DNA of 64,000 nt from Pauljensenia sp902373545 (lineage in GTDB: Bacteria; Actinomycetota; Actinomycetes; Actinomycetales; Actinomycetaceae): positions 28,156 to 92,155 of the forward strand of contig NZ_JAPWAG010000008.1 in NCBI RefSeq assembly GCF_041432775.1, written 5' to 3'. Below are positions 43,109-51,633 of the stretch, piece by piece. Position 1 is the first letter of the stretch, and each line of letters starts with the position of its first letter. The notes under the pieces are model-generated. The model did no database searches. It was not told the origin of the DNA and saw nothing but the letters and a program-made list of their open reading frames with translations. The position numbers were made by a program, and so were the translations under genes.

Positions 43109-44463
43109 TACATTCCCCACATGTAGAGGGCGAAGGGCGGGATGGCGACGATGATGAGGGTGGCGAAGGTATCGGCGGTGCGCGAGAGCCACGGCCGAAC
43201 CTTTGGGGTCACGACGTTCATGGCAAGCACGAGAAGGCTTCCGGCCAGGGAAGTGACGAGCACGAGCAGTGCGGTCGTGGGCGCCAGGAGCGCGGCTGCG
43301 AAGGCTGCCCACGAGAGGATGGCCATGCCGGAGATGACGCCGATGAGGACTTCGATGCGCGAGCGGATCGAGCGGGTTGAGAGCATGAGGGCCGTGCCGA
43401 TAAGCGCGCAGAGGATGACGCCTTCCATGGACGAGGCCAGGATCGGTGCCAGGATGATCAGGCTCAGGCAGGTGCCGAGCCGGATAGACACGGACAGGGC
43501 GACACCCATCGAGACGGATTTGCCGATCTGACGGGGGTCGATGTGGGCGGTTGCGGAGGGGCCGGTCACGCGCACGGGGACCGAGGCCATGGCGAGCCAC
43601 GGGATAGCCAGGCAGATCAGGAGAAGGAGCGCGCTGAGCAGTGCTGTCACGCGGGCGGCGCTCATGCCGAGGACCCCCGAAAAGAGGCTGAAGGAACTCA
43701 ACGTGACGCCGACGATGGCGGGGCACAGGCCGCTTGCACGCAGCTTCCCAGGAAGGACGAGGTGACACAGGGCGCCGATGGTGAGGGCGGCTCCCGCGGC
43801 AAGGGCGCCGGAGGTGGTCCAGGGGCCGGCCGGTAGGGCGCCGGCGCTCGCGCAGGCGAGGAGGACGGGGGCGCAGCCAGCCAGGACGGCGACGGAGGAG
43901 TGCTCGAGCCTGCGCGAGACGACGGCAGCGGTGCCGGTGAGGAGGAGGGCACCGACGATGCCGATAATCGGATAGGCGATGAGACGGACCCCGTCGAAGG
44001 AGGAATCAGCGCCCAGGAGTGACGTCCCATGGGTCGAAGCGGAGACGAGGAGGGCGCTGGCCAGGCCGACGAAGACAGCGGATGCGTAGACCGAGAGCTG
44101 TAGGGAGTCGAGGGGGGTCCACGGGTCGACGGTGGTTTCGACGGCGCTTCCAACGGCCTCGACGAGGTCGTCAAAGCGCTGGTCTTCTCGGCCCTGCCCG
44201 GCGCGCTCGAGCGTCAGGGCTGCCCCTGCGCGCACGCCCTGGTCGCGAAGACACAGGGACTGGTCGAGGACCTGTCCTGAGGATGTTGAGACGGTGAACC
44301 CGGCGGACGCGCCGTACACGTCCATGCGTCCGAGGCTGCGCAAAATCGTGGGAATAAGCTCCGCCAGCGGAGACAACTGAGGAACCGACAGATCGACCGT
44401 TTGTTCATCAAAGGTGACTGTCAGTGGAGTGAGTGCAGCGGCGGTATGCGTGCTCTGGGCCAT
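43108..44463 (-). CDS. eccD: Type VII secretion protein EccD
   Basis: 451 residues. EccD forms the membrane channel vestibule of ESX systems. It has the expected two parts: an N-terminal ubiquitin-like (YukD-like) domain (~1-90, LTVTFDEQTVDLSVP... LCLRDQGVRAGAALTLE) and about eleven membrane helices from ~123 to the C terminus (IIVAIPPFALYMWGM). First gene of the eccD-eccB-mycP operon and divergent from the WXG100 genes, with a ~200-bp shared promoter region. Neither eccC nor eccE accompanies it. Confidence 0.9.
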   Translation of the reverse strand: MAQSTHTAAALTPLTVTFDEQTVDLSVPQLSPLAELIPTILRSLGRMDVYGASAGFTVSTSSGQVLDQSLCLRDQGVRAGAALTLERAGQGREDQRFDDLVEAVGSAVETTVDPWTPLDSLQLSVYASAVFVGLASALLVSASTHGTSLLGADSSFDGVRLIAYPIIGIVGALLLTGTAAVVSRRLEHSSVAVLAGCAPVLLACASAGALPAGPWTTSGALAAGAALTIGALCHLVLPGKLRASGLCPAIVGVTLSSFSLFSGVLGMSAARVTALLSALLLLICLAIPWLAMASVPVRVTGPSATAHIDPRQIGKSVSMGVALSVSIRLGTCLSLIILAPILASSMEGVILCALIGTALMLSTRSIRSRIEVLIGVISGMAILSWAAFAAALLAPTTALLVLVTSLAGSLLVLAMNVVTPKVRPWLSRTADTFATLIIVAIPPFALYMWGM

Positions 44464-44666
44464 CGTCTCCTCCGGGTTGTTGTGTTCCTAGTCTGCCCGT
44501 TTGTGGTGTCTGGGGCAAGCTGTCATACCTCTGCAAGACGGTCGAACTTTGTCAAAAACCTGTCTCAAGTTCATGGACTTTTGCACGTATGTGTGGTTAG
44601 ACTGGGCTTGTCAGAAGGGCGGTTCCGCCGTTGGAGCGCTCTTTCACAGATGATCTGGGAGGAATA
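44464..44666. promoter_or_regulatory. Divergent promoter region between eccD and WXG100 genes
   Basis: About 200 bases, AT-richer than the flanks, between two divergent operons, so promoters for both must lie here. GGCGGTTCCGCC near 44618 is a small hairpin in the leader of the WXG100 transcript. I cannot identify confident -35/-10 pairs; TTAGACT near 44597 is a possible -10. Confidence 0.5.
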
Positions 44667-44978
44667 ATGACCGATCAGAAGGCTCTTGATGGTGCGCTAC
44701 TCAAGGGAGCGAAAACCATCGAGCAGTCGCAGAGCGACATTGAATCGACGCTGAAGAACCTGGAATCGAAGCTGTCGGGTATCGGCAGTTCGTGGCAGGG
44801 CGAAGCGGCTGTCGCATTCCAGAACGTCATGGCGGAGTGGCAGACCGAGGCCGGCAAGGTTACGTCGGCTCTCACCGAGCTGCACACCGCGCTGCGTTCG
44901 TCTGACTCTGCGTCGCAGGCTAACGAGGCCGAGCAGTCGGCCGCGCTGAACAAGTACAAAGTCCGCTACGGTCTGTAG
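44667..44978 (+). CDS. WXG100-family ESX secretion protein (first of pair)
   Basis: 103 residues forming a helical hairpin around W43 in SSWQGEA, the WXG motif. WXG100 proteins are secreted as dimers by type VII systems. It has low complexity in the second helix (LRSSDSASQANEAEQSAALN) and a short KVRYGL end; the canonical C-terminal YxxxD/E signal is not evident. ATG at 44667 follows GGGAGGAATA. It precedes a second WXG100 gene by 25 bases, the typical EsxB/EsxA arrangement. Confidence 0.93.
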   Translation: MTDQKALDGALLKGAKTIEQSQSDIESTLKNLESKLSGIGSSWQGEAAVAFQNVMAEWQTEAGKVTSALTELHTALRSSDSASQANEAEQSAALNKYKVRYGL

Positions 44979-45003
44979 TCGAGACTAGGAAAGGGATACT
45001 GTC

Positions 45004-45294
45004 ATGGCTGACATTCTTTACAACTACGGCCAGATCGATCAGGCTGTCGCCGACATGCGGGCCGGTGTCAACAAACTGAATACGAAGCTGGAGGACATGG
45101 ACTCCGAGCTCAAGCAGCTGCAGAGTTCGTGGGATGGCCAGGCGAAGCGCGCCTACGACGCGTCCAAGGCAAAATGGACCGAGGGTATGGACGGTATCGT
45201 CGAAATCCTCACCGGTGTCGCCGCTGCGGTTGCGGAAGCCCGCCAGTCTGCTCAGGCTACCGATGCTCGTAACGCTGATGGCTTCGGCTCCTGA
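45004..45294 (+). CDS. WXG100-family ESX secretion protein (second of pair)
   Basis: 96 residues, the usual ESAT-6/CFP-10 length. W43 in SSWDGQA lies at the same position as in the preceding partner. Helix one: QIDQAVADMRAGVNKLNTKLEDMDSELKQLQ; helix two: YDASKAKWTEGMDGIVEILTGVAAAVAEAR. Likely a heterodimer partner of the upstream protein. GAAAGGGATACTGTC precedes the ATG. A very stable hairpin ends the transcript. Confidence 0.95.
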   Translation: MADILYNYGQIDQAVADMRAGVNKLNTKLEDMDSELKQLQSSWDGQAKRAYDASKAKWTEGMDGIVEILTGVAAAVAEARQSAQATDARNADGFGS

Positions 45295-45304
45295 TTCCGC
45301 CTGA

Positions 45305-45347
45305 TTGCCGCGGGGAGGGGACCGAGGGGTCCCCTCCCCGCGGCGAT
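45305..45347 (+). terminator. Terminator after the WXG100 pair
   Basis: TTGCCGCGGGGAGGGGACC and GGTCCCCTCCCCGCGGCGA form a ~19-bp nearly perfect stem around a four-base loop, ten bases after the stop. It would insulate the WXG100 transcript from the next gene. Confidence 0.92.
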
Positions 45348-45409
45348 TGTCTATCGGGGGCCGGTGCTCCCATTGTTTGTGTATTGCTGACTGCAAGTGA
45401 GGTTGCGTC

Positions 45410-47044
45410 GTGGTTGAATCGCCGAAGTATGAGCGCTTGAAGGCGTTGATGAGCTTGTCTGCCGAGCCTTTAGGCGCTGAAGATCTCAGCGAGGACACGC
45501 GGGTCGGTGATGCTCATTCGGACGTTGGTGTTGCCAAGAGCGGCTCCGAGGATTTCGTGGCGGACCTGAGTGTTGGCTTGTCGCAGATGAAGGAGGGGGC
45601 AGACGGATGGATGTCCTCCTTCATTGTTGACGCAGGCAGGCATCTGGACACCATCGAATCAACGAAAGCTCATCACTTGACGCTGCGTGAACAGATGTCG
45701 AAAAAGGTGGTTGAGTCGAGAAACTTGAGCCCCGTATTGATTGAGCCCGAGCTCGAGTATCTTCGTCATTCTGATGAGACGGTGACAATTGCGGATCCGA
45801 ATGTGGCTGCGAAGGCAGGCGCCGTGGAGGTGACGGGGCGGGCGTATATTGCGGCCCTTGAGGCGCAGCGCAATGAGGAGCGAGAGGCCGAAGCTGACAA
45901 GATCTTGACTCAGCTCAATGCCGACGCCCATGCGGAAAAAAGTTCGATTTACACGCCGATGGATGATTTCGTGCCTGAGGCGTGGCGGCCTGCGCCTGCG
46001 CCTGAGCCTGCGCCTGATCCCGGGCCCCAGAGTGGGGGCGGCGGGTACGGCCGTCGTCGAGGGATGAGCGGTGGCCTGGTTCCCACTGTTGGCGCGGAAA
46101 CTGTTGCTGGTTCTGGGGCATCGGGGTGGACGTATCCTCCCGCTGGGGAGCTTGGGAGTGTGTCGAATCCGATTAGTGATCCGGCTGATTTGGTTCGTTA
46201 TGATTTGACGACGACGCCGGTGAATCAGCGGATGACGCCGAATGGTCCTGTGGGTGGGCATATGCCTGCTGATGTGTTGAATGTGAATGATCCGGCGTGG
46301 CGTGCTGTTCCTTCTGCCGCGGGTGGTGGTGCGCGTATTGCTGGTGGTGTGTTGGTGGCTGGTTCTGCTGCTGGTGCTGCTGGTGCGGCGTTGTCTTATG
46401 GTGGTGGTTTCGCTGGGATTGGTGGGCTTGCTTCGGGTGCGTCTGGTTCTGCGTTGCGTGCTGTTGCTCCTGCCGGTGGTGTGTTGCGTCCGTCTGCGCT
46501 TCCTGGTGGGGGTGTAGCTGGGGCTGTTGGTGGTGCTGGCCGCGGCGGTGGTGCTGGTGTGGTTGGTCGTGGTGGTGTGGCGCCGGTGGGTTCTGGCGCT
46601 GCTGGTTCTGCTGGCGATCGTGGTGCCTCTGCTGGCGGTCGTGGCGCCTCTGGTGGTGTCGCTGGTCGTGGTGGTGTGAGCGCTGCGGGTCGTGGCGCTT
46701 CCGGTGCTGGTGCGGTTGGTCGCGGTGGTGTGGCGCCGGTGGGTTCTGGCGCCTCTGGTACTGCTGGCGGTCGTGGCGGTGTCGCTGGTGGTCGTGCTAC
46801 TTCCGGTGTTACTGCGGTTGGTCGTGGTGCCTCTGGTGGTGTCGCTGGTCGTGGTGGTGTGGCGCCGGTGGGTTCTGGCGGTGTTGGGGATCGTCGTGAG
46901 AAGAAGGGGCAGGTGCGGCGTCGTGCGTATGATGTGGTGCGTGTGGATGCCTTGGAGGAGCGTGGTGCTCAGATGATGGGTGGTGCTGCTGGTAGTGCTG
47001 ATCAGCTCAAGCCGATTGCTCGTGATGCTGATGCTGACTGGTGA
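45410..47044 (+). CDS. Gly/Ala-rich repeat protein, candidate type VII substrate
   Basis: 544 residues, no recognised domain. Residues ~1-190 are helical and charged (LREQMSKKVVESRNL, RNEEREAEADKILTQLNADAHAEKS), then a Pro-rich linker (PAPAPEPAPDPGP), a middle region with NPISDPADLVRYDL, and from ~300 a long Gly/Ala/Val/Ser tract in which GRGGVAPVGSGA-like units recur about four times; a basic tail ends ARDADADW. Helical head plus Gly-rich tail recalls PE/PPE or ESX-associated substrates, but this is inference from composition and position after the WXG100 pair. The Gly-rich part uses almost only GGT and GCT codons, unlike the rest of the window. GTG at 45410; other starts are possible. Confidence 0.75.
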   Translation: MVESPKYERLKALMSLSAEPLGAEDLSEDTRVGDAHSDVGVAKSGSEDFVADLSVGLSQMKEGADGWMSSFIVDAGRHLDTIESTKAHHLTLREQMSKKVVESRNLSPVLIEPELEYLRHSDETVTIADPNVAAKAGAVEVTGRAYIAALEAQRNEEREAEADKILTQLNADAHAEKSSIYTPMDDFVPEAWRPAPAPEPAPDPGPQSGGGGYGRRRGMSGGLVPTVGAETVAGSGASGWTYPPAGELGSVSNPISDPADLVRYDLTTTPVNQRMTPNGPVGGHMPADVLNVNDPAWRAVPSAAGGGARIAGGVLVAGSAAGAAGAALSYGGGFAGIGGLASGASGSALRAVAPAGGVLRPSALPGGGVAGAVGGAGRGGGAGVVGRGGVAPVGSGAAGSAGDRGASAGGRGASGGVAGRGGVSAAGRGASGAGAVGRGGVAPVGSGASGTAGGRGGVAGGRATSGVTAVGRGASGGVAGRGGVAPVGSGGVGDRREKKGQVRRRAYDVVRVDALEERGAQMMGGAAGSADQLKPIARDADADW

Positions 47045-47065
47045 GTGGTGGTTGGTTCAGTGATG

Positions 47066-47100
47066 GCGGGGGCCGCACCCTTGATGGGTGCGGCCCCCGC
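47066..47100. terminator. Bidirectional terminator between convergent genes
   Basis: GCGGGGGCCGCACCC and GGGTGCGGCCCCCGC form a perfect 15-bp stem with a five-base TTGAT loop, 21 bases after the plus-strand stop and 11 before the minus-strand stop. Confidence 0.92.
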
Positions 47101-47111
47101 TTGTTGGTGTG

Positions 47112-48050
47112 TTAGCTTGTGCGGCGCCGTGCCCAGGTGATTCCCACCGCGGCGGCTAGGAGGAGGAGTGCGGCTCCCACGCCCACGGCGATGATGAGGC
47201 CGCGCGAAGAGGTAGACGAGGACTCGGAAGTGGCGTCCGCGCTGGTGTCCGAGGCTGGCTCGTCGGCCTGTGTGGGGGTGATGGTGAAGGGGTTGGCGGG
47301 CACTGTCAGGTCGGTGAAGGGCCCGACGGTCGCGTGGTCTCCGTCGTAAAATGCTTGTTCGGCTGTGCCTGTCATGAGGGGGTCGTCGGTGGTGGGGATC
47401 GTCGCCCCTTCTTCGGTGTTCCACTTGCAGGTGGTCATGTGGACGTTGCCCGATAGGGGGGCGTCGAGTTTGGTGTAGGAGGGGTCGGCATTGCATTGGG
47501 TGTTCACGATCGCCGAGAACCTGTATTCAAAATCCGTGAAGTGCACGGTTTCGAAGGATGAGGCGATCTGGTGGAGGTAGACCATGGGGGCGCGCGCCGT
47601 GATCGTTCCGTCCTCATCGAGGGAGTAGAAGGCGTGGCGCGCATCGTTGGCATAATGGGCCGTGAGGACGCAGATACCCATGTCGTAGTCGACTGTGCTG
47701 TGGTAGTTGGGGGCGCTTCCCGACCAGAACGTGTTCGCCAGCATCGTGCACTCATCGAGCGTGATCTTTGGACTGGGATACTTGCTGCGCAGCCTGATTT
47801 GCAGTTCGCTGACGTGGACTCGCTCTCCCACTCCCATGTCATTGCTGGCACTAGGCGCAAGGCTCGCCGCCATCTTGATCTCGTGGCCCGGCAAGAGCGG
47901 CAGCTCAGGAGCTTGGCTGACGGGGCTCGGGGGCACAGGAACGGGAGTGTCCGCGGCATCACTGGGCGAGGAAACCCCAACCACACAACACGCGGCCGCA
48001 GCCACGCACGCCAGCGCGCGTCTCATGTGTGTGCGTCGCGTTGTCGCCAT
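47112..48050 (-). CDS. Exported, C-terminally anchored protein (tandem copy B)
   Basis: 312 residues. Signal peptide ~1-33 (ALACVAAAACCVVGVSSPSDA), a Pro-rich spacer (TPVPVPPSPVSQAPE), a ~200-residue ectodomain with four cysteines (DECTM, GICVL, TQCNA, TTCKW), a Ser/Thr-rich stalk, then a membrane helix (GLIIAVGVGAALLLLAAAVGI) and RRR tail: a type I topology. No family recognised. Almost identical to the gene at 48085 except for changes near MGICVL, DFEYRF and the stalk. AGGAGGATCA precedes the ATG. The pair lies downstream of an ESX-like helical protein, so a link to type VII secretion is possible but unproven. Confidence 0.8.
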   Translation of the reverse strand: MATTRRTHMRRALACVAAAACCVVGVSSPSDAADTPVPVPPSPVSQAPELPLLPGHEIKMAASLAPSASNDMGVGERVHVSELQIRLRSKYPSPKITLDECTMLANTFWSGSAPNYHSTVDYDMGICVLTAHYANDARHAFYSLDEDGTITARAPMVYLHQIASSFETVHFTDFEYRFSAIVNTQCNADPSYTKLDAPLSGNVHMTTCKWNTEEGATIPTTDDPLMTGTAEQAFYDGDHATVGPFTDLTVPANPFTITPTQADEPASDTSADATSESSSTSSRGLIIAVGVGAALLLLAAAVGITWARRRTS

Positions 48051-48084
48051 TGATCCTCCTGTTGTGGTCAGCTCAAGGGATGGG

Positions 48085-49014
48085 TCAGCTTGTGCGGCGC
48101 CGCGCCCAGGTGATTCCCACCGCGGCGGCCAGGAGGAGGAGCGCGGCGCCCACGCCCACTGCGATGACGAGGCCGCGCGAAGAAGCAGACGAGGACTCGG
48201 AAGCGGCGTCCGCGCTGGTGCCCGAGGCGGGCTCGTCGGCCTGTGTGGGGGTGATGGTGAAGGGGTTGGCGGGCACTGTCAGGTCAGTGAAGGGCCCGAC
48301 GGTCGCGTGGTCTCCGTCGTAAAATGCTTGTTCGGCGGTGCCTGTCATGAGGGGGTCGTCGGTGGTGGGGATGGTGGCGCCCTTGTCGGTGTTCCACGTG
48401 CAGGTGGTCAAGTGGACGTTGCCCGATAGGGGGGCGTCGAGTTTGGTGTAGGAGGGGTCGGCGTTGCATTGGGTGTTCACGATCGCCGAGAACCAGTAGT
48501 CGAATCGTGTGAAGTGTACGGTTTCGAAGGATGAGGCGATCTGGTGGAGGTAGACCATGGGGGCGCGCGCCGTGATCGTTCCGTCTTCGTCGAGGGAGTA
48601 GAAGGCGTGGCGCGCATCGTTGGCATAGTGGGCCGTGAGGATGCAGGTGCCGCTGTCGTAGTCGACTGTGCTGTGGTAGTTGGGGGCGCTTCCCGACCAG
48701 AACGTGTTCGCCAGCATCGTGCACTCATCGAGCGTGATCTTTGGACTGGGATACTTGCTGCGCAGCCTGATTTGCAGTTCGCTGACGTGGACTCGCTCTC
48801 CCACTCCCATGTCATCACTGGCACGAGGCTGGAGAGTTGCCGTCATCTTGATCTCGCGGCCCGGCAAGAGCGGCAGCTCAGGAGCTTGGCTGACGGGGCT
48901 CGGGGGCACAGGAACGGGAGTGTCCGCGGCATCACTGGGCGAGGAAACCCCAACCACACAACACGCAGCCGCAGCCACGCACGCCAGCGCGCGAAACAGG
49001 GCGGTCCTTGTCAT
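48085..49014 (-). CDS. Exported, C-terminally anchored protein (tandem copy A)
   Basis: 309 residues, the near-duplicate of the protein at 47112: signal peptide, Pro-rich spacer, ectodomain with cysteines (DECTM, GTCIL, TQCNA, TTCTW), Ser-rich stalk, C-terminal membrane helix and RRR. GAGGAGGAG precedes ATG at 49014, favouring it over the upstream codons in the open frame (to 49053). DNA identity with copy B is high over ~900 bp, indicating recent tandem duplication. It follows the 150-residue helical protein by about 50 bases on the same strand. Function unknown. Confidence 0.8.
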   Translation of the reverse strand: MTRTALFRALACVAAAACCVVGVSSPSDAADTPVPVPPSPVSQAPELPLLPGREIKMTATLQPRASDDMGVGERVHVSELQIRLRSKYPSPKITLDECTMLANTFWSGSAPNYHSTVDYDSGTCILTAHYANDARHAFYSLDEDGTITARAPMVYLHQIASSFETVHFTRFDYWFSAIVNTQCNADPSYTKLDAPLSGNVHLTTCTWNTDKGATIPTTDDPLMTGTAEQAFYDGDHATVGPFTDLTVPANPFTITPTQADEPASGTSADAASESSSASSRGLVIAVGVGAALLLLAAAVGITWARRRTS

Positions 49015-49064
49015 CATCTCTCCTCCTCGATGTCGGCGGCAACCCTCATCCACGGTGACCCTCT

Positions 49065-49517
49065 TTAGAGCATGGGCATGTTTCTGTGCGCGGAGATGTC
49101 ATCTCCTGGGTTGTCTTTCCAGTGCTTCTTCATCGCCTCTGACTCATAGACCGAGTCGATTTTACTAATCTCAGCATCGAGACCAGCGATCGCCGCGTCT
49201 AGCTCACTCGCCGAGACCATGTCCGTATTCGAGATCTTCTCGAGGGCTACACTCAGGTTGTCGGCGACGCTCTGGGCGTTTTTCGCCATTTGCAGCAGGG
49301 CAGTGTGCTCGGCGTCGAGGTACTTCTTGTACGTGCTGCCAAAGGCTGCGGGGCCGGGCAGCGTGCCCCACTTGGCCTCGGTTTGGTGCTCCGACGCCCG
49401 CATGATATCCTCCGCGGCGCTGTTGAGCTGGTCGACGATACCGTCCCCTTCGCGTGTAATGAGGTCGATCCAGCCTTTCCACTGCGCCCGCGTAATCTCG
49501 AGGCGGTTGTCCTCCAT
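49065..49517 (-). CDS. Helical ESX-like protein of unknown function
   Basis: 150 residues, predicted all-helical, no signal peptide or membrane segment. Length, a two-helix pattern and KWGTLPGPAAFGSTYKKYLDAEH in the middle recall ESX-associated EspC/WXG-like proteins, but it lacks a WXG turn. It is the first gene of an operon with the two exported anchored proteins and lies within the type VII region, so it may be a secreted partner or chaperone. AAGGAGACAGGTC precedes the ATG at 49517. Specific function not assignable. Confidence 0.65.
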   Translation of the reverse strand: MEDNRLEITRAQWKGWIDLITREGDGIVDQLNSAAEDIMRASEHQTEAKWGTLPGPAAFGSTYKKYLDAEHTALLQMAKNAQSVADNLSVALEKISNTDMVSASELDAAIAGLDAEISKIDSVYESEAMKKHWKDNPGDDISAHRNMPML

Positions 49518-49627
49518 GACCTGTCTCCTTCGAACAGCCTGACTGCTACCCGAGTTAGCCTAGCAGACGGTAAAACTGGGGTGCGGTGGTGTCTAACAGT
49601 GTGGGACACCCCGTTTGGCAGGCGGCA

Positions 49628-51193
49628 TCAGCCGATGATGGGCTGCTCCTCGGGCATACGGATGACGCGGGAACGCTCGCGCAGGGCCAGAGCGGCCGCC
49701 ACCGTCATCGAACCGGTACGACCGGCAAACATGAGCGCAATCAGCACATACTTCGCGGCCACCGGCAGATTGGGTGTCACGCCCGTGGACAGGCCGACGG
49801 TGGCGAACGCGGAGACAGTCTCGAACAGGATGATGTCCAGCGAGTGATCCGTCATGGTCAACAGCAGGACCACGGAGATAGCGACCATCGCCAGGCCCAG
49901 CAGGGACACGGCAACCGCCAGGCGTACCGTCGAGGTGGGGATACGACGTCCGAAGGTCTCGATATCGCGGTCACCCCGGGCCTCGGCGATGACGGCGAGG
50001 ACCAGCACCGCGAAGGTTGTGACCTTCACGCCGCCCGCCGTGGACGCCGAGCCGCCGCCGATCATCATGAGGATGTCCTGAACGAAGTGTGTCTGTGAGT
50101 GCATCGCCCCCACGTTTAACGCCGAAAGACCCGAAGAGCGCGAGTTCACGCCCGCGAGCATCGCGTTGAGGATCTTCGAGGGCGTGTCCACGGACCCCAG
50201 CGTCGCCGGGTTGTGCCATTCGGTGAGGGCCAGGGCGAGTGCGCCGATGAACGCAAGGATCAGGTAGGTGGACAGCGTCAGCTTCGTGTGCAGGCGCCAG
50301 CGTCGTGGCGCGCGCAGATTCTTCGCAACATCCATGATGACGGGGAAGCCGATAGCCCCCACCGTCGTGCCCAGGATGATGGGGACCAGCATCCACCAGT
50401 CGGTCACGTGCGGCTCAAGTCCGCCGGGCAGAATCACGAAGCCGGCGTTGTTGAACACGGAGATGGCCATGAACACGGCGTCCCACACGGCGTGCGCGGG
50501 GTCGATGCCCATGGTGAGGAAACGCGGCAGGAACATGACCGCCAGGAGCGCCTGCATGGTCAGCGAGGTCGCGATGACTGCCTTGAGCAGCGTGGAAATC
50601 TGGCCCATCGCTCCCGTCCCGGTCTCCTGGGTGGCGAGCATGCGCTGGGTGAGTCCCAGGTGTCGGGACACCGCGAAGCCGAGGATCGACGCCAGCGTCA
50701 TGACGCCCAGGCCGCCGACGACGATGCCCGCCGCGATGACAGCCTGCCCGAAGGGGGACCAATACGATGCTGTGTCCACCGTCGTGAGACCTGTCACGCA
50801 TACAGCTGATACGGCGGTAAAGAGCACGTCGACGAAGGGAGCGGACTCGTCAGAGGCGGAAGCGATCGGCAGCATGAGCAGCGCCGTGATGACGCCGATA
50901 ATCAGCGCAAACGTGCTCAGGGCCAGTCGCGCCGGCGAGTACCGGGCCTGCCGGGACAGCCACGCGCGCACGCGCTGCCCGTACGAGGTGGGCACCTGGG
51001 GGTGAGGGCCGCGGGGGCCGCCGGGGACCTGTCGGACGACGGGGGAGGGCTGGGGGCTGAGGGTTTCCTCTGAAATGGCGCGGGACGAGGCCGTGGCTCG
51101 TCCTCTCATCATGGACCGTGTGGCGCCGGGATTGGTGCGCAGCCGAGGGGTCTCAACCCGAGGCTTGCGTCCCTTGCGTGCCGGTCTCATCAT
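49628..51193 (-). CDS. TrkH/KtrB-family potassium uptake protein
   Basis: 521 residues. TrkH/KtrB proteins are K+ (Na+-coupled) membrane channels with four M1-P-M2 repeats. The selectivity loops are seen as SAVCVTGLTTVD, FNNAGFVILPG, VNSRSSGLSAL and FATVGLSTGVTPNL, one glycine filter each, plus AGRTGSMTV at the end. The first ~85 residues are basic and Pro-rich (cytosolic, poorly conserved), so the true start may be further in. No TrkA/KtrA regulatory RCK gene is beside it. Divergent from the BldC-like regulator. Confidence 0.92.
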   Translation of the reverse strand: MMRPARKGRKPRVETPRLRTNPGATRSMMRGRATASSRAISEETLSPQPSPVVRQVPGGPRGPHPQVPTSYGQRVRAWLSRQARYSPARLALSTFALIIGVITALLMLPIASASDESAPFVDVLFTAVSAVCVTGLTTVDTASYWSPFGQAVIAAGIVVGGLGVMTLASILGFAVSRHLGLTQRMLATQETGTGAMGQISTLLKAVIATSLTMQALLAVMFLPRFLTMGIDPAHAVWDAVFMAISVFNNAGFVILPGGLEPHVTDWWMLVPIILGTTVGAIGFPVIMDVAKNLRAPRRWRLHTKLTLSTYLILAFIGALALALTEWHNPATLGSVDTPSKILNAMLAGVNSRSSGLSALNVGAMHSQTHFVQDILMMIGGGSASTAGGVKVTTFAVLVLAVIAEARGDRDIETFGRRIPTSTVRLAVAVSLLGLAMVAISVVLLLTMTDHSLDIILFETVSAFATVGLSTGVTPNLPVAAKYVLIALMFAGRTGSMTVAAALALRERSRVIRMPEEQPIIG

Positions 51194-51208
51194 TTCTCCT
51201 TAACGACT

Positions 51209-51235
51209 CTGCAACAAAAGTGGATAAAGTTGCAG
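51209..51235. promoter_or_regulatory. Inverted repeat upstream of trkH/ktrB
   Basis: CTGCAAC (51209-51215) and GTTGCAG (51229-51235) are perfect 7-base arms around a 13-base AT-rich centre (AAAAGTGGATAAA). It lies in the 137-bp gap between the divergent potassium transporter and regulator genes, just before the transporter start. It could be an operator or a leader hairpin. Confidence 0.45.
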
Positions 51236-51330
51236 TTTCCATGCGGTTGGGCAGTAGTATATTTCGTGAGGCTACGTAAGCGGTGAACGAACGGGTTTAA
51301 CGCGCCTCGCGAGCATCCTGGGAGTCATTA

Positions 51331-51549
51331 ATGGAACAGCAGTCGGCGCCGCGCTTTATGACCGTCACGGAAGTGGCGGACATCATGCGCGTCTCTAAGA
51401 TGACTGTGTACCGATTGATTCACAGCGGTGAAATGCCCGCGATTCGCGTCGGAAAGAGCTTCCGAGTGCCCGAGGCCGCGGTCGCCCAGATGATCCAGGC
51501 CGGTATGGCGGATCACTCCGGTGGCCAGGCTCGCGTCATTGGCGGGTAG
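51331..51549 (+). CDS. BldC-like MerR/excisionase-type HTH regulator
   Basis: 72 residues. A single winged helix-turn-helix domain: FMTVTEVADIMRVSKMTVYRLIHSGEMPAIRVGKSFRVPEAAVAQMI, closely resembling BldC/helix_turn_helix-17 proteins of actinobacteria, which bind direct repeats cooperatively to control development and other genes. ATG at 51331. It is followed 84 bases later by the bS22 gene, a conserved neighbourhood in actinobacteria. Confidence 0.9.
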   Translation: MEQQSAPRFMTVTEVADIMRVSKMTVYRLIHSGEMPAIRVGKSFRVPEAAVAQMIQAGMADHSGGQARVIGG

Positions 51550-51633
51550 TATAGGCACGATGTGCCCGCTCCGGGCACCCATCATCAACCAGCGGTAGTA
51601 CCTCTGCCGCCCACACTACGAGGGAGGAACCCC

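Noticed and set aside
46250..46976. Plus-strand frames of 94-200 codons rich in Trp, Cys and Val
   Set aside because: Out-of-frame readings of the GGT/GCT-rich repeats of the 544-residue protein.
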